Assembly (NCBI RefSeq): GCF_000263715.2
Contig: NZ_CM001514.1
Span: 1,288,936-1,352,935 of the forward strand
Direction of reading: 5' to 3'
Source: Pseudomonas synxantha BG33R
GTDB lineage: Bacteria > Pseudomonadota > Gammaproteobacteria > Pseudomonadales > Pseudomonadaceae
Length of the DNA: 64,000 nt
Part shown: positions 46,820-55,669 of the stretch, piece after piece
Layout: each line of letters starts with the position of its first letter
How positions within the stretch are numbered: position 1 is the first letter of the stretch
Program-made: the position numbers and the translations under genes
The notes under the pieces: generated by a model
Database searches by the model: none
What the model was told of the DNA's origin: nothing
Seen by the model: only the letters and a program-made list of their open reading frames with translations

Positions 46820-48037
46820 ATGGCCGACGTAAACAAGGTCGTTCTCGCGTATTCCGGCGGCCTGGACACTTCGGTGATCCTCAAGTGGCTGCAGGATACT
46901 TATAACTGTGAAGTGGTGACCTTCACCGCTGACCTGGGTCAGGGCGAAGAGGTCGAACCTGCACGTGCCAAGGCGCAAGCCATGGGCGTGAAAGAGATCT
47001 ACATTGACGACCTGCGCGAAGAGTTCGTCCGCGATTTCGTATTCCCGATGTTTCGCGCCAACACTGTCTACGAAGGTGAGTACCTGCTGGGTACCTCCAT
47101 CGCACGTCCGCTGATCGCCAAACGCCTGATCGAGATCGCCAACGAAACCGGCGCTGATGCCATTTCCCACGGCGCCACTGGCAAGGGCAACGATCAGGTG
47201 CGTTTCGAACTGGGTGCCTATGCACTCAAGCCAGGGGTAAAAGTGATCGCCCCTTGGCGTGAATGGGACCTGCTCTCCCGCGAAAAGCTGATGGATTACG
47301 CTGAAAAGCACGCGATCCCGATCGAGCGTCATGGCAAGAAGAAGTCGCCGTACTCGATGGACGCCAACCTGCTGCACATCTCCTATGAGGGCGGCGTGCT
47401 GGAAGACACCTGGACCGAGCACGAAGAAGACATGTGGAAATGGACCGTCTCCCCGGAGAACGCTCCAGACAAGCCACAGTATCTGGAACTGACTTACCGC
47501 AACGGCGACATCGTCGCGTTGGACGGCGTTGAAATGTCTCCGGCCACCGTGCTGGCGACCCTCAACCGTATCGGTGGCCAGCATGGTATCGGCCGTCTCG
47601 ACATCGTCGAGAACCGCTATGTGGGCATGAAGTCCCGCGGCTGCTATGAAACCCCGGGCGGCACCATCATGCTGCGTGCCCACCGTGCCATCGAATCCAT
47701 CACCCTGGACCGTGAAGTCGCACACCTTAAAGACGAGCTGATGCCCAAGTACGCCAGCCTGATCTACACCGGTTACTGGTGGAGCCCTGAGCGTCTGATG
47801 CTGCAACAGATGATCGACGCCTCCCAGGCCCACGTGAATGGCGTTGTGCGCCTGAAACTCTACAAGGGCAACGTGATCGTCACGGGTCGTAAATCCGATG
47901 AGTCGCTGTTCGACTCCAACATTGCGACCTTTGAAGAAGATGGTGGCGCCTACAACCAGGCGGATGCGGCGGGCTTCATCAAGCTGAACGCCCTGCGTAT
48001 GCGGATTGCTGCCAACAAGGGCCGCTCGTTGTTCTGA
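46820..48037 (+). CDS. argG: Argininosuccinate synthase
   Basis: A 405-residue enzyme joining citrulline and aspartate with ATP to make argininosuccinate. The P-loop-like PP-motif is [12 protein letters not shown], and [15 protein letters not shown] and the [13 protein letters not shown] region follow. The ATG at 46820 is preceded by GGAG. With argF, also in the window, it covers two successive arginine steps. Strong terminator downstream. Confidence 0.96.
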   Translation: MADVNKVVLAYSGGLDTSVILKWLQDTYNCEVVTFTADLGQGEEVEPARAKAQAMGVKEIYIDDLREEFVRDFVFPMFRANTVYEGEYLLGTSIARPLIAKRLIEIANETGADAISHGATGKGNDQVRFELGAYALKPGVKVIAPWREWDLLSREKLMDYAEKHAIPIERHGKKKSPYSMDANLLHISYEGGVLEDTWTEHEEDMWKWTVSPENAPDKPQYLELTYRNGDIVALDGVEMSPATVLATLNRIGGQHGIGRLDIVENRYVGMKSRGCYETPGGTIMLRAHRAIESITLDREVAHLKDELMPKYASLIYTGYWWSPERLMLQQMIDASQAHVNGVVRLKLYKGNVIVTGRKSDESLFDSNIATFEEDGGAYNQADAAGFIKLNALRMRIAANKGRSLF

Positions 48038-48055
48038 GTGTTGCCTCGGTTGTGA

Positions 48056-48088
48056 AAAATGGCCCCTTATCCAAGGGGCCATTTTTTT
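48056..48088 (+). terminator. Terminator of argG
   Basis: AAAAATGGCCCCTT-ATCC-AAGGGGCCATTTTTTT, a near-perfect stem with a seven-T tail, 19 bp after the argG stop. Confidence 0.92.
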
Positions 48089-48668
48089 GCTTGTTTATTA
48101 TTGGATGAACATAAATAGGACGCTGATGTTTATCCGCGTTTAGCGAGTGCTTGAGTGTGTTTTTTCTGAAACTTTGCCGGTTGTTTTACTTTTTTGCGTT
48201 TTGTTTTTAACGCTGAATGATTTTTTACATCTGCAGAGGAACTATGTCTGACAGAAAATTCACTCATATAACTGCAATGGCGAGGTTATTCGTTGAATCT
48301 TCTGTAGGAATTATGGAAATCTATAAATATGTTAAATGGAACTAATACAGACGGGCTTTCCTTGTCGTTCTGCGTGCAGCCTGGCTCCAGGCAAGGGGCA
48401 TTTCCTGAAAGTCTTGTGCGGTGCGTTTACCTTCATAGGCTTATGCCAAGGACATTTCACTCAAAATATGTGCGCGTCGAGAAAAGTCTGAAAGCATCCA
48501 TAAAGCCCTATACATCTAAGTTTGCGATTTTTTGTAGGCTAATTCCTAACTTCCTGTGGGTTGGGTCTCTCCCTGCCGTTGCTCGGGGTGGAATGCTATG
48601 CCAACTAGTAATCGACTAGGCTATTGTGTTTGCTCTAAATAATTCGAACAGCGAAATTGGACTTTCTC
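48089..48668. other. AT-rich 580-bp intergenic region
   Basis: The stretch between argG and the orphan response regulator is markedly richer in A and T than its surroundings. One short frame with a ribosome site is reported separately (48244-48345). A longer frame (48329-48619) has poor codon use and no domain features. A regulated promoter for the response regulator or a small RNA is possible, but no box was recognised. Confidence 0.4.
48244..48345 (+). CDS. Possible 33-residue small protein
   Basis: ATG 48244 follows AGAGGA by 3 nt and opens a 33-codon frame (MSDRKFTHITAMARLFVESS then VGIMEIYKYVKWN). The ribosome site is good in sequence but close. Base composition is AT-rich, unlike the neighbours. 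No homologue known to me. Confidence 0.3.
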   Translation: MSDRKFTHITAMARLFVESSVGIMEIYKYVKWN

Positions 48669-49301
48669 ATGAATAAAGTGCTGATCGTGGATGATCATCC
48701 CGTCATTCGTCTTGCTGTGCGCATGCTAATGGAGCGTCATGGTTATGAGGTCGTTGCCGAGACCGATAACGGTGTCGATGCGTTGCAACTTGCACGGGAA
48801 CACATGCCGGATATTGTGATACTGGATATCGGAATCCCCAAGCTCGACGGCCTGGAGGTGATTTGTCGGTTGGCTTCAACCAAGCAGGCCATATCGTTCA
48901 AGGTGCTGGTGCTGACGTCCCAGGCCCCTGGCCATTTTTCCATGCGCTGCATGCAGGCAGGGGCGGCCGGCTATGTCTGCAAACAGCAGGATCTTACCGA
49001 GTTGTTGAGCGCCATCAAGGCGGTGCTCTCCGGCTACAGCTACTTCCCGAACCAGGCGCTCAATTCAGTGCGCTCAACCATGGGCAACGCCAGTGAAGCT
49101 GAAATGGTTGAACGCTTGTCGGGGCGAGAGATGATGGTGCTGCAGCAACTGGCACGTGGCAAAACCAACAAGGAGATTGCCGACGGCATGTTCCTCAGCA
49201 ACAAAACCGTCAGTACCTACAAGACCCGCCTGCTACTCAAGCTCAATGCCCGCTCCCTTGTGGACCTGATCGAGTTGGCCCAGCGCAACGGCTTGGTGTA
49301 G
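48669..49301 (+). CDS. NarL/LuxR-type response regulator (orphan)
   Basis: A 210-residue regulator: receiver domain with DDH at 8-10 and phosphoacceptor Asp53 (ILDIGIPKLDG), and a C-terminal LuxR-type HTH (LSGREMMVLQQLARGKTNKE then SNKTVSTYKTRL). It resembles BvgA/EvgA/RocA-type regulators. No histidine kinase is adjacent. ATG 48669 is chosen over an upstream TTG because the receiver begins there. It is preceded by an AT-rich region and followed by convergent genes. Confidence 0.9.
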   Translation: MNKVLIVDDHPVIRLAVRMLMERHGYEVVAETDNGVDALQLAREHMPDIVILDIGIPKLDGLEVICRLASTKQAISFKVLVLTSQAPGHFSMRCMQAGAAGYVCKQQDLTELLSAIKAVLSGYSYFPNQALNSVRSTMGNASEAEMVERLSGREMMVLQQLARGKTNKEIADGMFLSNKTVSTYKTRLLLKLNARSLVDLIELAQRNGLV

Positions 49302-49339
49302 GAGGACGTTGCAACGCTCAAAACCCGTGTATCCGGCAG

Positions 49340-49364
49340 AAAAAAGCCTCCGTCAGGGAGGCTT
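49340..49364 (-). terminator. Terminator of the PA3496-family gene
   Basis: On the minus strand AAGCCTCC-CTGAC-GGAGGCTT is followed by T residues. It lies 20 bp beyond the stop of the small gene; on the plus strand it also follows the response regulator. Confidence 0.8.
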
Positions 49365-49383
49365 CCGGTCGTTCACGCATCGA

Positions 49384-49563
49384 TCACAGATCGAAGTCGT
49401 AATCGGCCAGCTGTTTTTGCAAGCGTCGCTCTTCCAGAAGATTGTCGATAGTGCGACGTTTGCTCAAATTGGTCTTGGCTACCTCTACAGGTGTCTCTAC
49501 CGCGTCCTCATCCGACTCAGCGAGGTCGTCTTCCACTTCCAGTTGTTCTTTGCCAGCGCTCAT
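49384..49563 (-). CDS. PA3496-family small protein
   Basis: A 59-residue protein, MSAGKEQLEVEDDLAESDED at the start and KRRTIDNLLEERRLQKQLAD near the end, closing with YDFDL. It has an acidic N-terminal half and a basic, helical C-terminal half with no membrane segment. The layout and position next to nth match the conserved PA3496 family (annotated as putative envelope integrity protein). GGAG is 8 nt upstream of ATG 49563. Function is not established. Confidence 0.82.
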   Translation of the reverse strand: MSAGKEQLEVEDDLAESDEDAVETPVEVAKTNLSKRRTIDNLLEERRLQKQLADYDFDL

Positions 49564-49670
49564 AAGATTAACTCCGGGCTAAGACTGCCATTGGGGCTCC
49601 TTATAGCGATAATCTGCGAACGGGTAAAAAAGATTTTTTCAATCGACTGATCAAAAAAAGCAATGGTCGC

Positions 49671-50309
49671 TCAATCGTCGGACGTCTTGTCCTTGTATTC
49701 ACACAAATCTTCGATGCGACAGCTGCCGCAGCGGGGCTTGCGAGCCTGGCAAACGTAGCGCCCATGCAGGATCAGCCAATGATGGGAGTCGAGCAAATAC
49801 GGCTTGGGCACGAACTTCATCAGTTGCTTTTCCACCTCGACTACATTTTTGCCCCGCGCAATGCCGGTTCGGTTACTGACCCGGAAGATGTGCGTATCCA
49901 CAGCCATGGTCAACTGCCGGAATGCGGTATTGAGCACCACGTTGGCCGTTTTGCGGCCCACCCCTGGCAAGGCTTCCAGGGCTTCGCGCGTTTGCGGGAC
50001 TTCACCACCATGCAGCTCTACCAGCAGGCGGCACGTTTCGATCACATTCTTGGCCTTGCTGTTATACAGGCCGATGGTCTTGATGTACTCGGACAAACCT
50101 TCCACACCCAGGGCGTAAATCGCGGCCGGGGTATTGGCCACGGGATACAGCTTGGCCGTGGCCTTGTTGACACCGACGTCCGTGGATTGGGCTGACAGGA
50201 TCACCGCAATCAGTAATTCGAAGGGGGAGGAGTAGGCCAGTTCGGTTTTCGGTTCCGGATTGTCTTCATGAAACCTGCGGAAGATTTCCAGGCGTTTTGC
50301 GGCATTCAT
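49671..50309 (-). CDS. nth: Endonuclease III
   Basis: A 212-residue DNA glycosylase/AP-lyase for oxidised pyrimidines. The helix-hairpin-helix contains LPGVGRKTANVV with catalytic Lys120; Asp138 is in AVDTHIFR; the C-terminal [4Fe-4S] cluster uses C-x6-C-x2-C-x5-C (from VCQARKPRC to EDLC). ATG 50309 is chosen over a longer in-frame start, as the fold begins there. It follows the rnfB-like gene, as in other gammaproteobacteria. Confidence 0.95.
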   Translation of the reverse strand: MNAAKRLEIFRRFHEDNPEPKTELAYSSPFELLIAVILSAQSTDVGVNKATAKLYPVANTPAAIYALGVEGLSEYIKTIGLYNSKAKNVIETCRLLVELHGGEVPQTREALEALPGVGRKTANVVLNTAFRQLTMAVDTHIFRVSNRTGIARGKNVVEVEKQLMKFVPKPYLLDSHHWLILHGRYVCQARKPRCGSCRIEDLCEYKDKTSDD

Positions 50310-50367
50310 AGGGGCGGACGTTTCCTTGCTGGCGGTCGACGTGATGTTAGCAATGCAAAGCGCAGGT

Positions 50368-51336
50368 TCAGGCGTCGGTGTTGGCCTCGGCATCCTGCAG
50401 CGTCTGCTCGGCGGCGTTCAACGCAGCGCTCAAGGCTGCCAGTTGCTGCTCGCCAGCCTGCTCGGCCTGGGCCTTTTTCAACTCGGCTCGGCGCATGGCC
50501 AGTTGGATCTTTGCACGCTTGAGGTCGGCGCTCTTTGGGGGCGTTGTCGGCGGCGCACTGTTGGCCTCCAGCGCAGCAAGCGCCTGTTCGCAAGCCTCGA
50601 ACTGCCGTTGCAGCATAATCAGTTGTGACTGTTGCTCAAAGGTCGGGGGATGCCCAAACGCCTTCAACGACTTGTGCAATTGAGCGCGACTCATGGTGAC
50701 GCTGATTTTGGCCTGCTTGATTGCGGCGTCCTGAGCGGCCTGATGATTATTGACCTGTGCCGTTTCCACCGCAGCTGCGCGTTTGGCCCGTGTCAGGCGT
50801 TCGGCGAGCTTGCAGGCTTCCTCACGTTGCAGGCGGGCGTTACGTTGTTCGAAACGCCGCCGCGCCCGGTCACGTTTGCGGTCGCGTTCACGCCGCTCCT
50901 CCTCGTTGGCTGCCAAGCCGCCCACGATAGGCAGCACGTCAGCGAGCGCACGCATCTCGATGCAGTCGACGGGGCAGGGGGCGACACACAGGTCGCAACC
51001 GGTGCACTCGTCGGTAATCACGGTGTGCATCAGCTTGGCGGCGCCCACAATGGCGTCCACCGGGCAAGCCTGGATGCATTTGGTACAACCGATGCATTCG
51101 GCCTCACGGATATAGGCAATCTGCGCGGGCGCTTCCCCGCGGCTGGTGTCCAGGTCCAGCATTGGCAGGCGCAGCAGTTGCGCAAGCCCGGCGATGGTTT
51201 CCTGCCCACCGGGCGGGCACTTGTTGATGGCCTCGCCTTTGGCGATGCCTTCTGCATAAGGCTTGCAACCCGGGTGCCCGCACTTGCCGCATTGAGTCTG
51301 CGGCAGCAGCGCGTCGATACGTTGAATGAGGTTCAT
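50368..51336 (-). CDS. RnfB/RsxB-like ferredoxin protein, orphan and without membrane anchor
   Basis: A 322-residue iron-sulfur protein. The Fe-S domain uses C16, C19, C24 and C40 ([17 protein letters not shown] ... NKCPPGG); two [4Fe-4S] ferredoxin motifs follow ([24 protein letters not shown]), then an Arg/Ala/Gln-rich coiled-coil tail of about 170 residues. The usual N-terminal membrane helix of RnfB is missing: the protein starts six residues before the first loop. The other Rnf subunits are not here, since metG and nth flank it. A soluble electron carrier is inferred. Confidence 0.85.
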   Translation of the reverse strand: MNLIQRIDALLPQTQCGKCGHPGCKPYAEGIAKGEAINKCPPGGQETIAGLAQLLRLPMLDLDTSRGEAPAQIAYIREAECIGCTKCIQACPVDAIVGAAKLMHTVITDECTGCDLCVAPCPVDCIEMRALADVLPIVGGLAANEEERRERDRKRDRARRRFEQRNARLQREEACKLAERLTRAKRAAAVETAQVNNHQAAQDAAIKQAKISVTMSRAQLHKSLKAFGHPPTFEQQSQLIMLQRQFEACEQALAALEANSAPPTTPPKSADLKRAKIQLAMRRAELKKAQAEQAGEQQLAALSAALNAAEQTLQDAEANTDA

Positions 51337-51383
51337 GCTGTGATCATAGCGTTGACGCCCGGCCCAGGGAGGTGGGCAAGCTG

Positions 51384-51411
51384 AAAAGCCCCGCCGTGGC
51401 AACAGCGGGGC
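51384..51411 (-). terminator. Terminator of metG
   Basis: On the minus strand GCCCCGC-TGTTGCCACG-GCGGGGC is followed by TTTT. It lies 13 bp after the metG stop and before the rnfB-like gene. Confidence 0.8.
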
Positions 51412-51423
51412 ATTTTGCAGGGG

Positions 51424-53475
51424 TTACTTGATGCGTTGGCCCGGCTTGGCGCCGCTGTCGGGGCTCAGCAGGTAGATTTCTTCGCCGCCAGGGCCAGCCG
51501 CCATCACCATGCCTTCGGAAATGCCAAACTTCATTTTCCGTGGCTTGAGGTTGGCGATCATCATGGTCAGGCGCCCATCGAGCTTGGACGGGTCCGGGTA
51601 AGCGCTCTTGATCCCGGAGAACACGTTGCGCTGTTCGTCACCGATATCCAATGTCAGGCGCAGCAACTTGTCGGCGCCCTCCACGGCTTCGGCCTTGATA
51701 ATCAGTGCTACGCGCAGGTCCACGGCGGCAAAGGCGTCGAAATCGATTTCCGGAGAAATCGGGTCCTTGGCCAGTTCGCCATTGCCCGCAGGCGCGGATT
51801 GGCCGGTATCGGTCTGGCTGGCGACCAGGTCTTCTTTCGAAGCATCGGTCATGGCCTGGACTTTCACCGGGTCAATGCGGGTCATCAAGGGCTTGAACGC
51901 GTTCAACTGATGATTACCGAGCAAGGTGGCGTGATCGTTCCAGGTCAGCGGCGTCACATTCAGGAACGCCTCGGCATCGGCGGCCAGCAATGGCAGCACC
52001 GGCTTGAGGAAGATCACCAACTGGCGGAACAGATTGACGCCGGTGGCGCAGATAGCCTGAACCTCAGCTTCCTTGCCTTCCTGCTTGTTCAGCGACCACG
52101 GGGCCTTGTCGGCGATCCAGGCATTGGCACGGTCGGCCAGGCCCATGATTTCGCGCATGGCGCGGGCGAAGTCGCGGGCCTCATAGGCGTCGGCGATGCT
52201 TGGTGCGGCGGCCAGGAAGGCGTCGGTCAGTTCCGGTGCGGCGTTCTCGGCTACCAGTACACCGGCGTTGCCCTTGTGGATAAACCCGGCGCAACGGCTG
52301 GCGATGTTGACGACTTTACCCACCAGATCCGAGTTGACCTTCTGTACGAAGTCTTCCAGGTTCAGGTCCAGGTCGTCGACACCCCGGCCCAGCTTGGATG
52401 CGTAGTAGTAGCGCAGGTATTCCGGCGACAGGTGGTCCAGGTAAGTGCGCGCCTTGATAAAGGTGCCACGGGACTTGGACATTTTCTGCCCGTTCACCGT
52501 CAGGTAGCCGTGCACGGCAATGCCGGTCGGCTTGCGGTAGCCCGAGCCTTCAAGCATCGCCGGCCAGAACAGCGCGTGGAAGTTGACGATGTCCTTGCCG
52601 ATGAAGTGGTACAGCTCGGCAGTGGAGTCCTTGCCCCAGAACGCGTCGAAGTCCAGCTCCGGGGTGCGGTCGCACAGGTTCTTGAAGCTGGCCATGTAGC
52701 CGATCGGCGCGTCCAGCCATACATAGAAATACTTGCCCGGCTCGCCCGGGATCTCGAAGCCGAAGTATGGCGCGTCGCGGGAGATGTCCCACTGCTGCAG
52801 GCCACTGTCGAGCCATTCGGAGAGTTTGTTGGCCACGGCGTCCTGCAAGGTACCGCTGCGCGTCCAGGTTTGCAGCATTTGCTGGAAATCCGGGAGCTTG
52901 AAGAAGAAGTGCTGCGAGTCCTTGAGCACCGGAGTGGCGCCGGAGATCGCCGACTTGGGATCCTTCAGGTCGGTTGGTGCGTAGGTCGCGCCGCATTTTT
53001 CGCAGTTGTCGCCGTACTGGTCTTCGGTGCCGCATTTGGGGCAGGTGCCCTTGATGAAGCGGTCGGCCAGGAACATCTTCTTTTCCGGGTCGAAATACTG
53101 GGTCACCGAACGTTGGTCGATGTGCCCGGCTTCCTTCAACCGCAGGTAGATCTGGCTCGACAACTCGCGGTTTTCGTCGGAGTGGGTCGAATGGAAGTTG
53201 TCGAAGTCCACCAGGAACTCGGCAAAGTCGGCGCTGTGTTCAGCCTGCACGTTGGCGATCAGTTGTTCCGGGGTGATGCCTTCCTTTTCGGCACGCAACA
53301 TGATGGCCGAACCGTGGGCGTCGTCCGCGCAGACATAAATGCATTGATTGCCGCGATGCTTCTGGAAGCGCACCCACATATCGGTCTGGATGTACTCAAG
53401 CATATGGCCAAGATGGATGGAACCATTGGCATAGGGCAGGGCGCTGGTGACGAGGATCTTGCGTGGCTCGGACAT
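51424..53475 (-). CDS. metG: Methionyl-tRNA synthetase
   Basis: A 683-residue class I synthetase. HIGH-type motif in [13 protein letters not shown], zinc knuckle [22 protein letters not shown] in GQKMSKSRG, and a C-terminal tRNA-binding/dimerisation domain ([20 protein letters not shown]). It charges tRNA-Met. ATG 53475, divergent from apbC. Confidence 0.97.
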   Translation of the reverse strand: MSEPRKILVTSALPYANGSIHLGHMLEYIQTDMWVRFQKHRGNQCIYVCADDAHGSAIMLRAEKEGITPEQLIANVQAEHSADFAEFLVDFDNFHSTHSDENRELSSQIYLRLKEAGHIDQRSVTQYFDPEKKMFLADRFIKGTCPKCGTEDQYGDNCEKCGATYAPTDLKDPKSAISGATPVLKDSQHFFFKLPDFQQMLQTWTRSGTLQDAVANKLSEWLDSGLQQWDISRDAPYFGFEIPGEPGKYFYVWLDAPIGYMASFKNLCDRTPELDFDAFWGKDSTAELYHFIGKDIVNFHALFWPAMLEGSGYRKPTGIAVHGYLTVNGQKMSKSRGTFIKARTYLDHLSPEYLRYYYASKLGRGVDDLDLNLEDFVQKVNSDLVGKVVNIASRCAGFIHKGNAGVLVAENAAPELTDAFLAAAPSIADAYEARDFARAMREIMGLADRANAWIADKAPWSLNKQEGKEAEVQAICATGVNLFRQLVIFLKPVLPLLAADAEAFLNVTPLTWNDHATLLGNHQLNAFKPLMTRIDPVKVQAMTDASKEDLVASQTDTGQSAPAGNGELAKDPISPEIDFDAFAAVDLRVALIIKAEAVEGADKLLRLTLDIGDEQRNVFSGIKSAYPDPSKLDGRLTMMIANLKPRKMKFGISEGMVMAAGPGGEEIYLLSPDSGAKPGQRIK

Positions 53476-53647
53476 GGGGCTCGGCTACTTGATGAAACGG
53501 AGGTCGGCCACTATAAAGCGCCGGGAAATTTATTTCACCCCGTGACGCTGTTTCAGAATCTTCCGGAACCTCGAAAGCGTGCCGCTCAAGCGCCGGAACG
53601 GTTAGGATAGCCGCCTGTTTCAGTCAGTCTTTTTTCGGGAGTAGCCC

Positions 53648-54742
53648 ATGAGCGCCGTCAATCGCGCAGCGGTGGAAGCCGTTCTTCGCCAGTACACCGA
53701 CCCTTATTTGAACCAGGACCCGGTCAGTGCCGGTTGTGTGCGCAGTATCGAGGTCCAGGGCGACCAGGTGTCGGTACAGATGCAACTGGGCTATGCCGCA
53801 GGCTTGTTCAAACGCGGCTGGGCGCAGATGCTCCAAATGGCCATTGAGGGCATCGACGGCGTGGGTTCGGCGAAGGTCGATATCCAATGCGTGATCGCCC
53901 CGCACAAGGCCCAGGCGCAGATCCCGGGCCTGGCCAACGTCAAGAACGTGGTGGCGGTGGCCTCCGGCAAGGGTGGCGTGGGCAAGTCCACCACCGCGGC
54001 CAACCTGGCCCTGGCCCTGGCCCGCGAAGGCGCGCGGGTGGGGATTCTCGACGCCGATATCTACGGCCCAAGCCAAGGCGTGATGTTCGGCATCGCCGAA
54101 GGCACGCGGCCGAAGGTCAAGGATCAGAAATGGTTTGTACCCATCGAGTCGCTCGGTGTGGAAGTGATGTCCATGGCCTTTCTTACCGATGACAACACGC
54201 CGATGGTCTGGCGCGGGCCGATGGTTTCCGGGGCGTTGCTGCAATTGGTCACACAGACCGCCTGGGGCGACCTCGATTACCTGGTGATCGACATGCCGCC
54301 AGGCACCGGCGACATTCAGCTGACCCTGGCGCAAAAAGTGCCGGTGGCCGGTGCGGTGATCGTCACCACGCCTCAGGACCTCGCGCTGCTGGACGCCAGG
54401 AAAGGCGTCGAGATGTTCCGCAAGGTCAATATCCCGGTGCTCGGCGTCGTGGAAAACATGGCGGTGCACATCTGCTCCAACTGTGGTCACGCCGAGCATC
54501 TGTTCGGTGAAGGTGGGGGCGAAAAGCTCGCGACCCAGTACGGTGTCGAGCTGCTCGCTTCGTTGCCGCTGGCGATGGGCATTCGTGAGCAGGCCGATGG
54601 TGGCAAACCTACCGTGGCGGCCGAGCCTGAAGGCCAAATCTCGATGATCTACCAGGAACTGGCCCGTCATGTCGGTGCGAGAATTGTCTTGCAGGAAGCT
54701 GCTGCGCCGGCGATGCCGACCATTACTGTCAGTGACGACTGA
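53648..54742 (+). CDS. apbC: Mrp/ApbC-type iron-sulfur cluster carrier ATPase
   Basis: A 364-residue P-loop ATPase. An N-terminal DUF59-type domain (about 1-90) precedes the deviant Walker A SGKGGVGKST (106-115); the cluster-binding CxxC is in HICSNCGHAEH. It carries [4Fe-4S] clusters to target proteins. It is divergent from metG, the usual arrangement, and ends in an intrinsic terminator just before the rsmZ control region. Confidence 0.93.
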   Translation: MSAVNRAAVEAVLRQYTDPYLNQDPVSAGCVRSIEVQGDQVSVQMQLGYAAGLFKRGWAQMLQMAIEGIDGVGSAKVDIQCVIAPHKAQAQIPGLANVKNVVAVASGKGGVGKSTTAANLALALAREGARVGILDADIYGPSQGVMFGIAEGTRPKVKDQKWFVPIESLGVEVMSMAFLTDDNTPMVWRGPMVSGALLQLVTQTAWGDLDYLVIDMPPGTGDIQLTLAQKVPVAGAVIVTTPQDLALLDARKGVEMFRKVNIPVLGVVENMAVHICSNCGHAEHLFGEGGGEKLATQYGVELLASLPLAMGIREQADGGKPTVAAEPEGQISMIYQELARHVGARIVLQEAAAPAMPTITVSDD

Positions 54743-54763
54743 TGCCTTTCAACAGTAAGCGGT

Positions 54764-54790
54764 GGGGGCAATGAGGCTTATTGCCCTTTT
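54764..54790 (+). terminator. Terminator of apbC
   Basis: GGGCAAT-GAGGCTT-ATTGCCC followed by TTTT, 22 bp after the apbC stop. Confidence 0.85.
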
Positions 54791-54803
54791 CCGCAATTGT
54801 GTG

Positions 54804-54820
54804 TGTAAGCATTTGCTTAC
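54804..54820 (+). promoter_or_regulatory. GacA box of rsmZ
   Basis: TGTAAGCATTTGCTTAC matches the GacA upstream element TGTAAG-N6-CTTAC. It is centred about 181 bp upstream of the predicted rsmZ start, the distance reported for other pseudomonads. Confidence 0.9.
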
Positions 54821-54958
54821 CTTTGCGTAAGTGATCGGTTCTTTTATCTTGCATGGACGTCTCGATTTTTTTGAGACTTTTTTCATCTCATTGAAAAACA
54901 AGACTTATTTATCTGTGTTTAGGTGTCAGAGCGTGCCAGTCGATCGAACCGGGTCGCG

Positions 54959-54986
54959 TTGAACTTATCTTCGAACCCTCTAACAT
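54959..54986 (+). promoter_or_regulatory. rsmZ core promoter
   Basis: TTGAAC and TAACAT are separated by 16 bp and place the start near 54993, matching the 5' end of rsmZ. Confidence 0.65.
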
Positions 54987-54992
54987 CAGCCC

Positions 54993-55126
54993 TGTGTCCA
55001 CGGATTGACACAGCCATCAAGGAACGATGGTTTGAAGGAACGTCGCAGGATGCGATTCATCAGGATGATGAAAAGGAATACAGGGACTAGGGAAAAAATG
55101 TGGGCGGGTCATACCGCCCCTTTTTT
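54993..55126 (+). ncRNA. rsmZ: RsmZ small regulatory RNA
   Basis: About 134 nt with eight GGA motifs (ACGGAT, two AAGGAAC, two CAGGAT, AAGGAA and two GGGA), several in hairpin loops such as TGTGTC-CACGGATT-GACACA, and an intrinsic terminator GGGCGGG-TCATA-CCGCCC-CTTTTTT (55102-55126). It is recognisably the RsmZ of Pseudomonas, which binds and sequesters RsmA/RsmE and so relieves repression of secondary metabolism and biofilm genes under GacS/GacA control. It is convergent with fdxA. In P. aeruginosa it lies between rpoS and fdxA; here apbC replaces rpoS. Confidence 0.92.
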
Positions 55127-55163
55127 CGCCTGTAGAAAAGTAAAACGCTCCCCTCAGAAACGC

Positions 55164-55187
55164 AAAAAGGCCCGCAAGGGGCCTTTT
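55164..55187 (-). terminator. Terminator of fdxA
   Basis: On the minus strand AAGGCCC-CTTGC-GGGCCTTTTT, 16 bp after the fdxA stop. Confidence 0.8.
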
Positions 55188-55203
55188 GGGGGCGGCGACG
55201 CTA

Positions 55204-55527
55204 TCAGCGTTTGAGGTCTGCAATCTTACCTTTTTTGCCATCCCACTCCGCTGCATCGGGCATCGGGTCTTTGCGCTCGGTGATATTCGGCCAGATTTCC
55301 GCCAACTCGACGTTCAGCTGAATAAACTCCTGCATCTCCGCAGGCACTTCGTCCTCGGAGAAAATCGCGACGGCCGGGCATTCTGGTTCACACAGGGCGC
55401 AGTCGATGCACTCATCCGGGTGAATAACCAGGAAGTTCGGGCCTTCGTAGAAGCAGTCCACCGGACACACTTCTACGCAGTCGGTGTACTTGCACTTGAT
55501 GCAGTTGTCGGTGACGACGAAGGTCAT
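55204..55527 (-). CDS. fdxA: 7Fe ferredoxin FdxA
   Basis: A 107-residue ferredoxin with one [3Fe-4S] and one [4Fe-4S] cluster: [18 protein letters not shown] and [12 protein letters not shown]. The long C-terminal tail ([20 protein letters not shown]) is typical of FdxA. Cytoplasmic electron carrier. It follows mutS on the minus strand and is convergent with rsmZ. Confidence 0.95.
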   Translation of the reverse strand: MTFVVTDNCIKCKYTDCVEVCPVDCFYEGPNFLVIHPDECIDCALCEPECPAVAIFSEDEVPAEMQEFIQLNVELAEIWPNITERKDPMPDAAEWDGKKGKIADLKR

Positions 55528-55669
55528 TTCTAATTTTCTCCTCAGGCGGCGGCAGCGAAACCCCTTGTGGTGGGGTTCGCGAGGTTTGAGAGCGATAGTC
55601 TGCGGACCAGGCTAAAAGCCCGCAGCATCCCAAACCGCGCGAGATTCTATCAGCTTGCAAGCGTCTGCG

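Noticed and set aside
46553-48082. 509-codon minus-strand frame across argG
   Set aside because: Antisense to argininosuccinate synthase and includes its terminator.
48329-48619. 96-codon plus-strand frame in the AT-rich gap
   Set aside because: No ribosome site, unconvincing composition and no conserved feature.
49309-49650. 113-codon plus-strand frame after the response regulator
   Set aside because: It is opposite the PA3496-family gene, which has a good ribosome site and known family layout.
51415-53610. 731-codon plus-strand frame across metG
   Set aside because: Antisense shadow of methionyl-tRNA synthetase; no recognisable domain or ribosome site.
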